DNA of 64,000 nucleotides from an uncultured Sulfolobales archaeon (lineage in GTDB: Archaea; Thermoproteota; Thermoprotei_A; Sulfolobales; Desulfurococcaceae): assembly GCA_938045475.1 (NCBI GenBank), contig CALIML010000004.1:46402-110401 (forward strand), written 5' to 3'. The position numbers were made by a program, and so were the translations under genes. The notes beneath the pieces are model-generated. The model was given only the letters and a program-made list of their open reading frames with translations, searched no databases and was not told the origin of the DNA. Of this stretch, positions 8,626 through 16,170 are shown piece after piece. The stretch's first letter is position 1; each line of letters starts with the position of its first letter.

Positions 8626-9192
8626 CTACACTGATTTCCCAGCGAATATCTTTCTACCCGGTAGAACAAACGCCCTACCCCTATCGTGTAAAAGCACCTT
8701 CGCCTTCTCGTAGTTCCACCCGTATCTCCCATAAAGATCCTTTCTAACGTGTGCTCCGAGTACTTCAGCTATGAATAGCGTTGACTCTCCAGCCTCATGC
8801 ACGCTATTTACAATGCATTCAAGGAATCCATAAGAGTTCCTTATACCCGGTACACTTACTTTAGTTGATTTAACTTCTTCAAAGCCAAGCGCCATCCACT
8901 TATCAATGCTCCTACCACTCATTGAGCCAGCTCTATAGACTTCGTTGACGTGTTCTTCTCCAACAATGTTTATTGTGAACTCCCTCCTAGTCATGAGTAG
9001 CTCGTTAGTCAACGCTTCTTTACCTATGGCTAAAGCCACTAAGGGAGGCTCTCCACTAACGGGTGTAACCCATGATGCAGCCATAACGTTAAGCCCTCCA
9101 CCGGGCTTGGCAGTGACTATTAGGTAAGCTGGCCTTGGATGTAAGATGTAGTATTCATCGGGGCTTAGATCAATGTATTCATAGCTCTTCAA
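8626..9192 (-). CDS. Flavin reductase-like FMN-binding split-barrel protein
   Basis: A 188-residue protein of the flavin reductase-like family. RPAYLIVTAK, then NVMAASWVTPVSGEPPLVALAI, then an ELLMTRREFTINIVGEE segment follow the family pattern of a split beta-barrel that binds FMN. In archaea such proteins reduce flavins or act as flavodoxin-like electron carriers; the partner is unknown. It lies downstream of the creatininase remnant on the same strand, about 40 nt away, so the pair may once have formed an operon. Confidence 0.85.
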   Translation of the reverse strand: MKSYEYIDLSPDEYYILHPRPAYLIVTAKPGGGLNVMAASWVTPVSGEPPLVALAIGKEALTNELLMTRREFTINIVGEEHVNEVYRAGSMSGRSIDKWMALGFEEVKSTKVSVPGIRNSYGFLECIVNSVHEAGESTLFIAEVLGAHVRKDLYGRYGWNYEKAKVLLHDRGRAFVLPGRKIFAGKSV

Positions 9193-9231
9193 GGTTTCAC
9201 CTAAGTTATGCTAACATAGTGTGGAGAGCTA

Positions 9232-9888
9232 TTAATGTTGCGAAGTCCTAAGTATGTGCTTAACGGCTTCTCTAAAAGCATTGATTAGCGAGTCAGTGAA
9301 TTCGCTTAAGCCAGGCTCTTTACCGAAGCGCCCTGATCGCGCATTTGTATAAGCAATGCAATCTCTTGGAGACAGCCTAGCTTCACTTATATCCCCTTCT
9401 ACATAGAACTCTGCCCTCAGGTGTTTAGCTAACTCCACTTCAAGCAGGCATGCATGACAGTACTCTAGTCCTAGCTGCCCAGCCGCTCTCCATAGATCTA
9501 CTGCAACAGCCCTGCCTCCGGGAATGTTGCTTCTCTAATGAATACATACACTACGCTCTTATTGCCTCCATGAGTGTTCAGAACTAGGAATCCCTTGAAA
9601 CCCCCAGTCTTTGACAGCTATGAATAGATGTCTCTAAGAATGTTTAAAAGAGTCTTAGGCCTCAGGCTTATTGAGAAAAGATCTGACTATTCAGCTGAGA
9701 AGCCTTAGTTAATTGGCTGCAGAATGAGTATGTACACGTCATCAATTACGCCAAGTCTTTTTCAAGAGTTCTTCAGCTAGCCTAAGGGCTATCAATGAGT
9801 CGATAGCTATAGGCAGGCGCTCTCCATGGCACTCTATGCTACCTAAAGGCAGTACTGCTATGTACTCTCTACACTCATTTAAGTCCAC
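9232..9888 (-). pseudogene. Decayed creatininase-family amidohydrolase
   Basis: Read across frames, the minus strand encodes a recognisable creatininase-family (COG1402) protein. From about 9888 it gives VLPLGSIECHGERLP followed by DSLIALRLAEELL, the family's metal-binding start. It then gives LQPIN, GFSAE and later LVLNTHGGN, and finally HACLLEVELAKHL and a C-terminal helix ending at 9232. The frame is broken by a TAA (IN*GFSAE), two TAGs and frameshifts near 9755-9770 and 9527. Only the last 68 residues form a single open frame after a GTG. In archaea this family includes enzymes of flavin or amide metabolism. This copy cannot make an intact enzyme. Confidence 0.85.
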
Positions 9889-9965
9889 TGAAGCACTTAC
9901 TGAAGCATTGAGTACCTTTAATCAGTAACCCCGTGATTAATGGCGTAAGGCGATTTAAATACACT

Positions 9966-10847
9966 TCATTGAGGCACTAAATTGAGGGATTCAGCTACTT
10001 TAACTAGCTTTAAAGCAATCTCTTCATTAACTACTCCTCTAAGCATTGACACGGCTTCACTTAAGTCACGTGAGCTTTTAAATACTCTCACTAGAAGCCA
10101 GACTACAGTATCAATAATAATGCATGGCACGCGAGAGATCTCTGAAACCCTCCTCCATGCATTTACAGCGACTCCCTTATACTTTCCAAGGATTAAAGCT
10201 CTGCGTCTGAGCAGCGGCACATCATTGTTAATGGGCTTAACTAAGCCACTTACCAGTGTTACGTAAGCTATCCTCCCATCAATAGGCATTGAGACCCCTG
10301 GGTCGGGTGAGGCTTTGGGGCACATCATTGATGCAGCGTAGTAATACATTTTTCCAGCAAAAGCTATTGTCTTATCTACAGCATTCTGCTTCATTAAATG
10401 GGCAAGCTCCTTAACTAAGCTGCCTTGATTAGCGGCGTAAACGCATGGGTCTTTACACAGCTCTGCTGCGACACTAGACCTTAGGAATTTCTCCAGCCTT
10501 GCTTCCTTAACTTTAACCCCAACTCTATTGTACTTAGAGAAGTTCTCTAAGAAACACTTGTATTCCTCAATCAATTCACTCACTCCACCAATTCTTCTTC
10601 CACTGAAGAATGATGCTACTTCAACCCAGTAGTCTTCGCCGAACCCACTTAACCTATAGCTAATCAATGCACTTGATACAGCCACTAGAGCTGTAAGCCA
10701 CTTACTGCGAGTACTGTTGTATAGCATTCTAATAGCTCTGTACTGCGCATCTAACTCCACTACATCATTGAAGCTAGCGCTAGTGAATAGATTCCTTAGA
10801 GCTAGAGCTATTTCAATAGCTTTCTCCTCAGACGCTTTAAAAACCAT
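9966..10847 (-). CDS. AGOG-type 8-oxoguanine DNA glycosylase/lyase
   Basis: A 293-residue protein matching the archaeal GO glycosylase family, an HhH-GPD branch found in Crenarchaeota and Thermococcales that removes 8-oxoguanine and cleaves the strand. The catalytic region reads AVDKTIAFAGKMYYYA (K159 as the likely Schiff-base lysine) and VSMPIDGRIA (D190). The 31-residue spacing is like that of the Lys/Asp pair of Pyrobaculum AGOG. Length also fits. Its ATG has a GGAAGG-like ribosome site about 9 nt upstream. It is transcribed alone, divergent from the NifX-like gene. Confidence 0.87.
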   Translation of the reverse strand: MVFKASEEKAIEIALALRNLFTSASFNDVVELDAQYRAIRMLYNSTRSKWLTALVAVSSALISYRLSGFGEDYWVEVASFFSGRRIGGVSELIEEYKCFLENFSKYNRVGVKVKEARLEKFLRSSVAAELCKDPCVYAANQGSLVKELAHLMKQNAVDKTIAFAGKMYYYAASMMCPKASPDPGVSMPIDGRIAYVTLVSGLVKPINNDVPLLRRRALILGKYKGVAVNAWRRVSEISRVPCIIIDTVVWLLVRVFKSSRDLSEAVSMLRGVVNEEIALKLVKVAESLNLVPQ

Positions 10848-10933
10848 TGTTGCACCTTCCGTGAAATCGCACCGTCCTAAACACTCCCTTAGTTTACATC
10901 GCTAGTTAAAAATCATTAATGCAAACTCATAGT

Positions 10934-10950
10934 GGATAAATATAAAAAGG
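10934..10950 (+). promoter_or_regulatory. TATA-like box of the NifX-like/decarboxylase operon
   Basis: The run gataaatataaaaagg lies about 50-65 nt upstream of the ATG at 11000, so the mRNA would have a short leader. That leader carries a strong gagggg ribosome site just before the ATG. Confidence 0.5.
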
Positions 10951-10999
10951 CATGCGTGATTGCTAACACATAAATCAGTCGTGGGGATAAAGAGGGGAA

Positions 11000-11293
11000 A
11001 TGTATAGGCTTGCGTTAGCTGTTAAAAATGTTGGTGGAAAGTACGTAGTATCAAGTTTTGAGTCCTCAAGTAACTTAATTCTCATAGACTTGGATGAAGA
11101 CAGCCTTAGGGAAGTAGTGGATAAACCCATAAACATTGATGAAGCTGAGGAAGCATTAGATGAAAACAATGTCGCTGTCCTAGTGTGCAGTAGCATCAGT
11201 AATGAGAGTAGAGCTGTAATCGAAGAGCTTGGCGTTAAAGTAATTACTGGAGTCCGCTCTACAGCAGATGAATTCATAGAGATGTGGCTGTAG
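11000..11293 (+). CDS. NifX/NafY-like (dinitrogenase cofactor family) small protein
   Basis: A 97-residue protein. It begins MYRLALAVKNVGGKYV, and its second half reads NVAVLVCSSISNESRAVIEELGVKVITG. This is the beta-alpha-beta pattern of the dinitrogenase iron-molybdenum cofactor fold, which many archaea without nitrogenase also carry. A ribosome site (gagggg) precedes the ATG. The stop is 1 nt before the decarboxylase start, so the two are coupled. The function is unknown and the family call is moderate. Confidence 0.6.
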   Translation: MYRLALAVKNVGGKYVVSSFESSSNLILIDLDEDSLREVVDKPINIDEAEEALDENNVAVLVCSSISNESRAVIEELGVKVITGVRSTADEFIEMWL

Positions 11294-11294
11294 G

Positions 11295-11696
11295 GTGAAT
11301 AGAGAAGTGGTCACCTTAGTGAAGGGGAGGCACATTTACGGAGAACTCTATGGATCGCCGAGCGACTTATTGAACGACGAGGAATTCCTCACTAAGACTG
11401 TTGTAAAGGCAGCTGAACACGGTGCAACTACAATCCTTGAAGTAAAGCATTGGAGAGTAGGGGGAGAGCATGGAGGGGTGTCCGTTTTAGCATTAGTTGT
11501 TGAAAGCCACATAGCTATACACACATGGCCTGGCAATAACTATGCTACAATTGACGTATATACATGCGGGGATAGAAGCGATCCATGGAAAGTCTTCCAC
11601 TACATAGTTAATGCATTAAAGCCCAAGCACTACGTAGTTCACTATAGTGATAGAAGTCAGCTGCCTCTATATGGATCTAGTGATGCGCCTACATAA
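11295..11696 (+). CDS. speH: Pyruvoyl S-adenosylmethionine decarboxylase (or arginine decarboxylase) proenzyme
   Basis: A 133-residue proenzyme of the AdoMetDC class. The motif VVESHIAIHTWPGNNYA at about 69-85 contains the E-S self-cleavage site, where the serine becomes the pyruvoyl group; the downstream YTCG is also conserved. The enzyme would feed polyamine synthesis, which hyperthermophiles use heavily. Crenarchaea have two close paralogues, one acting on S-adenosylmethionine and one on arginine, and I cannot separate them from sequence by eye. It starts at GTG and overlaps the convergent DUF2283 gene by 8 nt. Confidence 0.88.
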   Translation: MNREVVTLVKGRHIYGELYGSPSDLLNDEEFLTKTVVKAAEHGATTILEVKHWRVGGEHGGVSVLALVVESHIAIHTWPGNNYATIDVYTCGDRSDPWKVFHYIVNALKPKHYVVHYSDRSQLPLYGSSDAPT

Positions 11697-11919
11697 TAGT
11701 GATGTTGGCCTTAGAGCTAAAGTTCATTATTGTTATGCCCACTACTCTTTTGTTTTTAATCCTAATCACTATGTCATCTCCAACGAGTACTTCTTCATCG
11801 GCTTCCCCCGATTCATAGCCGAAGTTTATGTATAGTACGTCGTTTTGCCTATCGTATTCAAGCCACAGCTTGTCTAAGTCACTTATTTCGTAATTACATT
11901 GATTCTTACAGCTATCCAT
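11689..11919 (-). CDS. DUF2283 protein
   Basis: A 76-residue protein. The core LEYDRQNDVLYINFGYESGEADEEVLVGD followed by DIVIRIKNKRVVGITIMNFS matches the DUF2283 pattern, a small beta domain common in archaea and often linked to toxin-antitoxin-like or orphan loci. Its last codons overlap the end of the decarboxylase gene on the other strand. No toxin partner is adjacent, so the role is unknown. Confidence 0.75.
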   Translation of the reverse strand: MDSCKNQCNYEISDLDKLWLEYDRQNDVLYINFGYESGEADEEVLVGDDIVIRIKNKRVVGITIMNFSSKANITIM

Positions 11920-11973
11920 GAGTTCACCTCAACGGTATTTAATTCAACTCTCTATTAAACACTTTACTTAACC

Positions 11974-12297
11974 TCAAACTACGGGAAGCGTTATATCTGC
12001 AAAGCTCATTGGTAGAGGAGCTCCCTTCGCCCTATACTCATCGTACTTCTTCTCTAGAAATGCCTTAAATACGGGGCAAGTCTCGAATCTCCCCTCTCTA
12101 TCGCACTTTAGCCCCAGAGTTATGAAGCATTGCTTTGTCTTCTTATCGAAGTACGGGCATATCTTATGCTGTTGTTTAGCGCTCTTAATCATTTTGTTAA
12201 CCCACTTCTGTTTTTCATCCATTACTTGCTTCTGTTTTTCCTCGAGAAGCTTCTGAAGCTCTTTATCAGTTACAGTGTGTTTTGACAAACAATCCAC
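11974..12297 (-). CDS. Coiled-coil protein with four spaced cysteines
   Basis: A 107-residue protein. The first 45 residues are highly charged and probably coiled-coil (KLLEEKQKQVMDEKQKW). Then C47, C57, C65 and C74 (ICPYF, KQCFI, LKCDR, ETCPV) could bind zinc or an Fe-S cluster. No membrane segment is seen. It lies 54 nt downstream of the DUF2283 gene on the same strand. I do not recognise the family. Confidence 0.65.
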   Translation of the reverse strand: MDCLSKHTVTDKELQKLLEEKQKQVMDEKQKWVNKMIKSAKQQHKICPYFDKKTKQCFITLGLKCDREGRFETCPVFKAFLEKKYDEYRAKGAPLPMSFADITLPVV

Positions 12298-12437
12298 CTC
12301 TCTAGCTCCTATTACAGTAACTAGTGCTTTAACGCTATGTGTGGTAATAAGTTTTAGCTAAGCCCACGCATAATCTTTGCTTACTTAAGCGATTCTCGTT
12401 GCGTTAAATGCTTCAAAGGCCGTGCCTTAGCTTTAAC

Positions 12438-13190
12438 CTAAGGCTCAGCTTGCTTAATAATGCCGACTAATATTTCTAGTTCATCTCCCCCCCATAGCTC
12501 TACTTCATCCAGTGCCTCATATATTACTGAGCCACTGCCTCTATCAATTATAATTATTTTAGCTTTAACGGGCGCTTCTTCTAAGCCTACTTCTACTTCG
12601 CATTCCCTGGCTTTCGGTATACAGCTTTTCTCCCCTCCCCTATAGAGTACTTTAATTAAGTAGTCTTCGCTTAGCCCACGGAACTTCACTTTGTTTGAAT
12701 CAATGTGTTTAAAGTACTCCTTTGGAATTACTCCAGCAGTTCCGTAGGGAGGTATCCATCCAAGTACTGCTTCAGCGAAAGCATATCTATTGTAGAACCA
12801 ATACTTCAACCTGTGGTAGCCAGCATCAATGTTTAATGGTTCACCAATGTATGTAGTGGGAGCTTGATCCCTCCAAGCATCTATGATCAATACATCATCT
12901 ATCCAGAGCCTGGATCCATCGTCTGTAGTTATGTAGAATCTATAAGTGCCCGTATGAGGCACGTAGAGGAATCCACTCCACTTAACTGCAAAGAATTCGC
13001 TTGGCACACCGGGCACTGGGTTACTCCACCAAATGTAGTTTATCCACGGCTGTACATCCTTGATTAGAGGAGTCATTAAGTCTAGGTTCTCAGGAGGCTT
13101 CTCCCCCTGCCATGTATAGAAGTATGTGAGTAAACCATCCTTAAGCCCGCTCCTAGACTTATAAATGATTATCCTCTTACCGCTGGACAA
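12438..13190 (-). CDS. PA14-domain protein
   Basis: A 250-residue protein. Residues about 17-150 form a PA14 beta-barrel: GLLTYFYTWQG at the start, FAVKWSGFLYVPHTGTYRFYITTDDGSRLWID in the middle, and AGYHRLKYWFYNRYAFAEAVLGW at the end. PA14 domains bind carbohydrates or act as adhesins. The remaining 100 residues are a beta-rich tail of unknown fold. No signal peptide is evident from this start, which is odd for a PA14 protein; either it acts inside the cell or is exported by another route. Confidence 0.8.
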   Translation of the reverse strand: MSSGKRIIIYKSRSGLKDGLLTYFYTWQGEKPPENLDLMTPLIKDVQPWINYIWWSNPVPGVPSEFFAVKWSGFLYVPHTGTYRFYITTDDGSRLWIDDVLIIDAWRDQAPTTYIGEPLNIDAGYHRLKYWFYNRYAFAEAVLGWIPPYGTAGVIPKEYFKHIDSNKVKFRGLSEDYLIKVLYRGGEKSCIPKARECEVEVGLEEAPVKAKIIIIDRGSGSVIYEALDEVELWGGDELEILVGIIKQAEP

Positions 13191-13245
13191 AAGCCCCCCC
13201 TACAGTAGTGTCTGCAAATCTATGTAATAAAGCCTCTTGCATTAA

Positions 13246-13791
13246 CTAAATAGGCCTAGCCATAAGGTAGGCGTCCTCTCCATCAAGGTAGTATTGCGGA
13301 ATGACGGTGATTATTGAATACCCGAGTTTCTTATATAAGTTAATTGCGGGTTCATTAGATACTCGGACCTCCAAGTATGACTCACGGCAATCGTAATCCC
13401 TTCTACCGGAATTCATTGCGTAAGCCATGAGTGCGTAACCCAGTTTCCTCCTCCTATGTCTAGGCATAACAGCTATGCTAACTATGTGGAGGCTCTTCAG
13501 CTTCTCTTCAGAGAAAAACCCTTTCTTAACTTCAACTCTACACATAACGTATCCAACAACCCCATCCTCTCTATGAATAGCTACATGAAACGCCTTGCCG
13601 TATGCATTCAGGAGATCTTCAAAGAAGCCGGCTGAGTAATTTTCAGGCAGACACAGCCTATTAATCCTCACTACACCTAGAATATCCCTGTGCTCCGCTC
13701 TCCTTACGCTGTAAGCATCAGCAATGCTCTCTAGAGCTCTCTGTGCATCAACATAAACTTCGTCGACTTTAGGTAGGCTAGCATTTAACAT
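13246..13791 (-). CDS. RimI/Ard1-like N-acetyltransferase
   Basis: A 181-residue GNAT protein. The N-terminal LGVVRINRLCLPENYS, the acetyl-CoA loop MPRHRRRKLGYALM and the YLEVRVSNEPAINLYKKLGY segment match the archaeal RimI/Ard1 N-terminal acetyltransferases, which acetylate nascent proteins. Residues 1-35 extend beyond the usual GNAT start, as in several crenarchaeal members. It is transcribed alone on the minus strand. Confidence 0.83.
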   Translation of the reverse strand: MLNASLPKVDEVYVDAQRALESIADAYSVRRAEHRDILGVVRINRLCLPENYSAGFFEDLLNAYGKAFHVAIHREDGVVGYVMCRVEVKKGFFSEEKLKSLHIVSIAVMPRHRRRKLGYALMAYAMNSGRRDYDCRESYLEVRVSNEPAINLYKKLGYSIITVIPQYYLDGEDAYLMARPI

Positions 13792-13872
13792 ATTTCATCG
13801 CCTAAGGCCGTTCACCATCCCTTGCTATTGCATTTGGCTGCGCAATGCCTTGTAATACTTGGCTGCAGCGCT

Positions 13873-13880
13873 TTATATGT
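13873..13880 (+). promoter_or_regulatory. TATA-like box upstream of sORF/sRNA/HAD gene
   Basis: The sequence ttatatgt lies about 28 nt before an ATG at 13905 that opens a 32-codon ORF, and about 100 nt before the C/D box element. It could start a transcript that carries both the small RNA and the HAD gene. Confidence 0.4.
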
Positions 13881-13904
13881 ATTTCCATAGCCTTAGGTGA
13901 ATCT

Positions 13905-14003
13905 ATGGGTGAGCAACTTAGCCACTTAAAGACTCTATTGACAAGCTTATTAATCCCCCTTCTACAGTATAGATTTTTGAATGAAGAGATTGCCGAGAAC
14001 TGA
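13905..14003 (+). CDS. Possible 32-residue peptide overlapping an sRNA
   Basis: An ATG at 13905 opens 32 codons that begin MGEQLSHLKTLLTSLL and end at the TGA at 14001-14003. That TGA is also the D'-like box of the sRNA candidate. The TATA-like box at 13873 is at leaderless distance. There is no family match, and the overlap with the sRNA suggests the ORF may be fortuitous. Confidence 0.25.
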   Translation: MGEQLSHLKTLLTSLLIPLLQYRFLNEEIAEN

Positions 14004-14030
14004 TCTGTGAAGAATCTCCCACGACTGATC
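13979..14030 (+). ncRNA. C/D box small RNA candidate (2'-O-methylation guide)
   Basis: The element has the archaeal C/D layout in order: C-like box ATGAAGA at 13981-13987, a 12-nt guide, D' box CTGA at 14000-14003, spacer TCT, C' box GTGAAGA at 14007-14013, an 11-nt guide and D box CTGA at 14025-14028. Both C boxes depart from RTGATGA by the same T-to-A change. The 12- and 11-nt guides and 3-nt D'-C' spacer fit archaeal sRNAs. Such RNAs direct fibrillarin to methylate rRNA or tRNA; targets were not searched. It abuts the HAD gene start. Confidence 0.65.
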
Positions 14031-14031
14031 C

Positions 14032-14736
14032 ATGGAGTACGAAACCATGGTTCCCCGATTACTCATACTTGACTACGACTTAACTTTAGTGAACAACCTA
14101 TATGATTTCTTTGAAGCAGTGAATGAATCCAGAAAGGCATTCGACCTTAAGCCATTAAGCCTAGTTGAATTCCTAAATTACTTTTTAAGCGATGAATTAA
14201 CTTGGAGAGCTGCTCCAGAAGGCAGCTCAGAATACTTCTGGAGGTTCTTTAGAAGAATCTATAGAACTAAGCACGGCAAACCTATTGCAGGAGCAGCTGT
14301 AGTATTGGAGCTACTTAAATCTATTGGAGTAAGAAACGTTATTGTAACTGGGAGGGAGGTTCCCTCAAGCAGTATTTGGCTAGAGCTCCAGGGAATGGGG
14401 TTAGATCACGTGATTGACGGCGTATACACACTCTACGACTTAACGATTCTTGGGGGAAGAGAAGAATCGCTATTTGATAAGTCGTGGATAATAAGTTACT
14501 TGCTTAGTAAAAGCTCTGTTGAAAGAAGCGATGCAGTTTTCATAGGGGACTACTGGCTTGATGCATTAAGCGCTAGTAGGGCAGGAGTACTATTCATAGG
14601 AATAACGGGTTTCGAGAAGAGAGCCCACGACTTACTTAAGCATGGAGCATGTAGAGTTGTGAGAGACTTCTATGAACTACTAGCGGCATTATATGAGCTC
14701 TGCCGCAGTGGGGTATGTATCTGTGAGAATGTGTAA
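14032..14736 (+). CDS. HAD-superfamily hydrolase
   Basis: A 234-residue phosphatase-like protein. Motif I is LILDYDLTLV (the nucleophile D and the D two residues later), motif II is IVTGRE near 103-108, and motif IV is FIGDYWLDALSA. A cap of about 80 residues sits between motifs I and II, as in phosphoglycolate phosphatase-like HADs. The substrate is unknown. The ATG at 14032 falls just after the sRNA candidate; an ATG at 14047 (MVPRLL) would start right before the conserved strand and leave room for the sRNA, so it is a good alternative. Confidence 0.82.
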   Translation: MEYETMVPRLLILDYDLTLVNNLYDFFEAVNESRKAFDLKPLSLVEFLNYFLSDELTWRAAPEGSSEYFWRFFRRIYRTKHGKPIAGAAVVLELLKSIGVRNVIVTGREVPSSSIWLELQGMGLDHVIDGVYTLYDLTILGGREESLFDKSWIISYLLSKSSVERSDAVFIGDYWLDALSASRAGVLFIGITGFEKRAHDLLKHGACRVVRDFYELLAALYELCRSGVCICENV

Positions 14737-14774
14737 AGTAGGGGTGAAAAGCGCCTTATTTACATCATTTACCG

Positions 14775-15092
14775 CTACTTTATTGAACCAAGGATCCTGA
14801 ATTTACCTATTTCATCTGCGTGGATTTTCCCGCCATCAGTTAGAGACAGTAATGCCTTTCTAATCTTGTCTTCGCTTGCAAGACCGCTTAAGACTGCGTG
14901 TATTTCCTTAAGATTCATCGGTCTCTCCCCAAGGATCTCCAGTATTATGCTTTTAAGCACATCTTCATTTGGAGCAGTCATTAGAATTACATCAGAGTCT
15001 TCATATAGCTTATTCAACATGTTCTCGACCTTGCGTGAAAGATGCCTTATTTCATCCTCAGTTAAGTTGACTGAGCTTTTACTGTAATTCAC
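14775..15092 (-). CDS. Small helical/winged-helix-like protein, unknown
   Basis: A 105-residue protein. The N-terminal half is helical and charged. The C-terminal half (SIILEILGERPMNLKEIHAV, then LSLTDGGKIHADEIGKFRI) looks like a winged helix with a beta wing, suggesting a nucleic-acid-binding adaptor. A TATA box at 15124-15134 on the minus strand gives a transcript with a short leader. It is convergent with the HAD gene. There is no firm family assignment. Confidence 0.6.
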   Translation of the reverse strand: MNYSKSSVNLTEDEIRHLSRKVENMLNKLYEDSDVILMTAPNEDVLKSIILEILGERPMNLKEIHAVLSGLASEDKIRKALLSLTDGGKIHADEIGKFRILGSIK

Positions 15093-15123
15093 TTAAGACA
15101 CCTTTTAACGCCGTGGATCTGTG

Positions 15124-15134
15124 TTTATATAAAA
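15124..15134 (-). promoter_or_regulatory. TATA box of the 15092 gene
   Basis: Reading on the minus strand the sequence is ttttatataaa, a strong archaeal TATA box about 37 nt upstream of the ATG at 15092. Confidence 0.6.
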
Positions 15135-15282
15135 ACTAATATTCCTTATATCTTTATTATATCATTGCCGTGATCTATTGAGATCCAGAGATGTCTACAA
15201 ACCTCTATTCAACAATTAACTAAGCGTTGACAGCACTCTAGCATACAAGGCTCTACAGAAATTCCTTGAAACAGCTTAAAGG

Positions 15283-15290
15283 TTTATATA
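15283..15290 (+). promoter_or_regulatory. TATA box of the HD-domain gene
   Basis: The sequence tttatata is centred about 40-50 nt upstream of the possible starts at 15327 (GTG) and 15336 (ATG), giving a short leader. Confidence 0.55.
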
Positions 15291-15326
15291 GACTATTTCT
15301 TCTTAGAAAAAAGCCTAACTCCACGA

Positions 15327-16124
15327 GTGGTATCAATGGTTGTAGTAAACCAAGAGCTCATAAAAGCGTTTATTGAGGAATACCCCTGGTTAAGCGAAGC
15401 ATACGGCTCCTTAATTAGTGATGTGGAGGTCGGGGAACTATGGGGTATGAGCAATGTCATGGTTGTAAAGAGGATGATGTATAATGATCATGGGCCAGTC
15501 CACGCACACATAGTGGCTGGCGCAGCATTAGCGCTATACAAGATATTGTTAGACAAGGGGTTTACTCCAACGCTTATAAGAGATGGAGTAGTAAAAGATC
15601 TTGAGTATACGTGGCTTGTGCCCCTCTATGGAGCCCTTCTACACGACATAGGGAACTCCATTCACAGGAGCATTCATGAAAAGACGGGGGCTCTACTAGC
15701 TAAACCCATTGTTGAAAGAGCCCTTAGGAAAACAATAAGTGACTCAGCTACTAGAGTAAGGCTTAGGCAGGAAATACTTCACAGCATATTCTGTACAGCA
15801 TATGATGTTGAATGCTTAACTATAGAGGCTGGAGTAGTTAAGGTTGGCGATGGATTGGATATAGCTGAGGGCAGAGCCAGGATCCCATATAGAATGGGCC
15901 AGGTAAATATCCACAGCGTATCTGCATTAAGCATAAGGATGGTTGAATTATCTGAGGGAACTAAAACCCCCGTGAAAGTATCTATATACATGAATGAGCT
16001 GGCCGGGGTATTCCAAGTAGATGAAGTACTGATGCCTAAGCTAAAGACCACGCCACTCAAGGATCTTGTTGAAATAAGTGTTATAGCTGGTGAAAAAGAG
16101 CTGAAGACTTATTACCCGCATTGA
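15327..16124 (+). CDS. HD-domain phosphohydrolase
   Basis: A 265-residue metal-dependent phosphohydrolase. The HD signature is split as usual: NDHGPVHAHIVAGAALAL near 54-71, then LLHDIGNSIHR near 104-114, then a later D in KVGDGLDIAEGRAR (about 170-183). The family removes phosphate from nucleotides or cyclic nucleotides. The C-terminal 80 residues form a beta-rich segment of unknown role. The start may be GTG at 15327 or ATG at 15336. Its 3' end faces a convergent GNAT gene across a hairpin. Confidence 0.83.
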   Translation: MVSMVVVNQELIKAFIEEYPWLSEAYGSLISDVEVGELWGMSNVMVVKRMMYNDHGPVHAHIVAGAALALYKILLDKGFTPTLIRDGVVKDLEYTWLVPLYGALLHDIGNSIHRSIHEKTGALLAKPIVERALRKTISDSATRVRLRQEILHSIFCTAYDVECLTIEAGVVKVGDGLDIAEGRARIPYRMGQVNIHSVSALSIRMVELSEGTKTPVKVSIYMNELAGVFQVDEVLMPKLKTTPLKDLVEISVIAGEKELKTYYPH

Positions 16125-16149
16125 CGTTCCATAGCTAAATGCTTGCTCA

Positions 16150-16170
16150 GAGCTCAGTTCAGCTGAGCTC
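16150..16170. terminator. Hairpin between convergent genes
   Basis: GAGCTCAG (16150-16157) and CTGAGCTC (16163-16170) form an 8-bp perfect stem with a 5-nt loop, between the HD gene and the convergent double-GNAT gene, whose stop lies inside the hairpin. It is placed as a bidirectional terminator would be, but there is no T-run immediately after it. Confidence 0.4.

Noticed and set aside
9232..9888. Pyrrolysine read-through of TAG codons in the creatininase remnant
   Set aside because: A TAA stop and frameshifts also break the gene, so recoding cannot restore it.
11647..11835. 62-codon plus-strand ORF
   Set aside because: It overlaps the decarboxylase end and the DUF2283 gene, both better supported.
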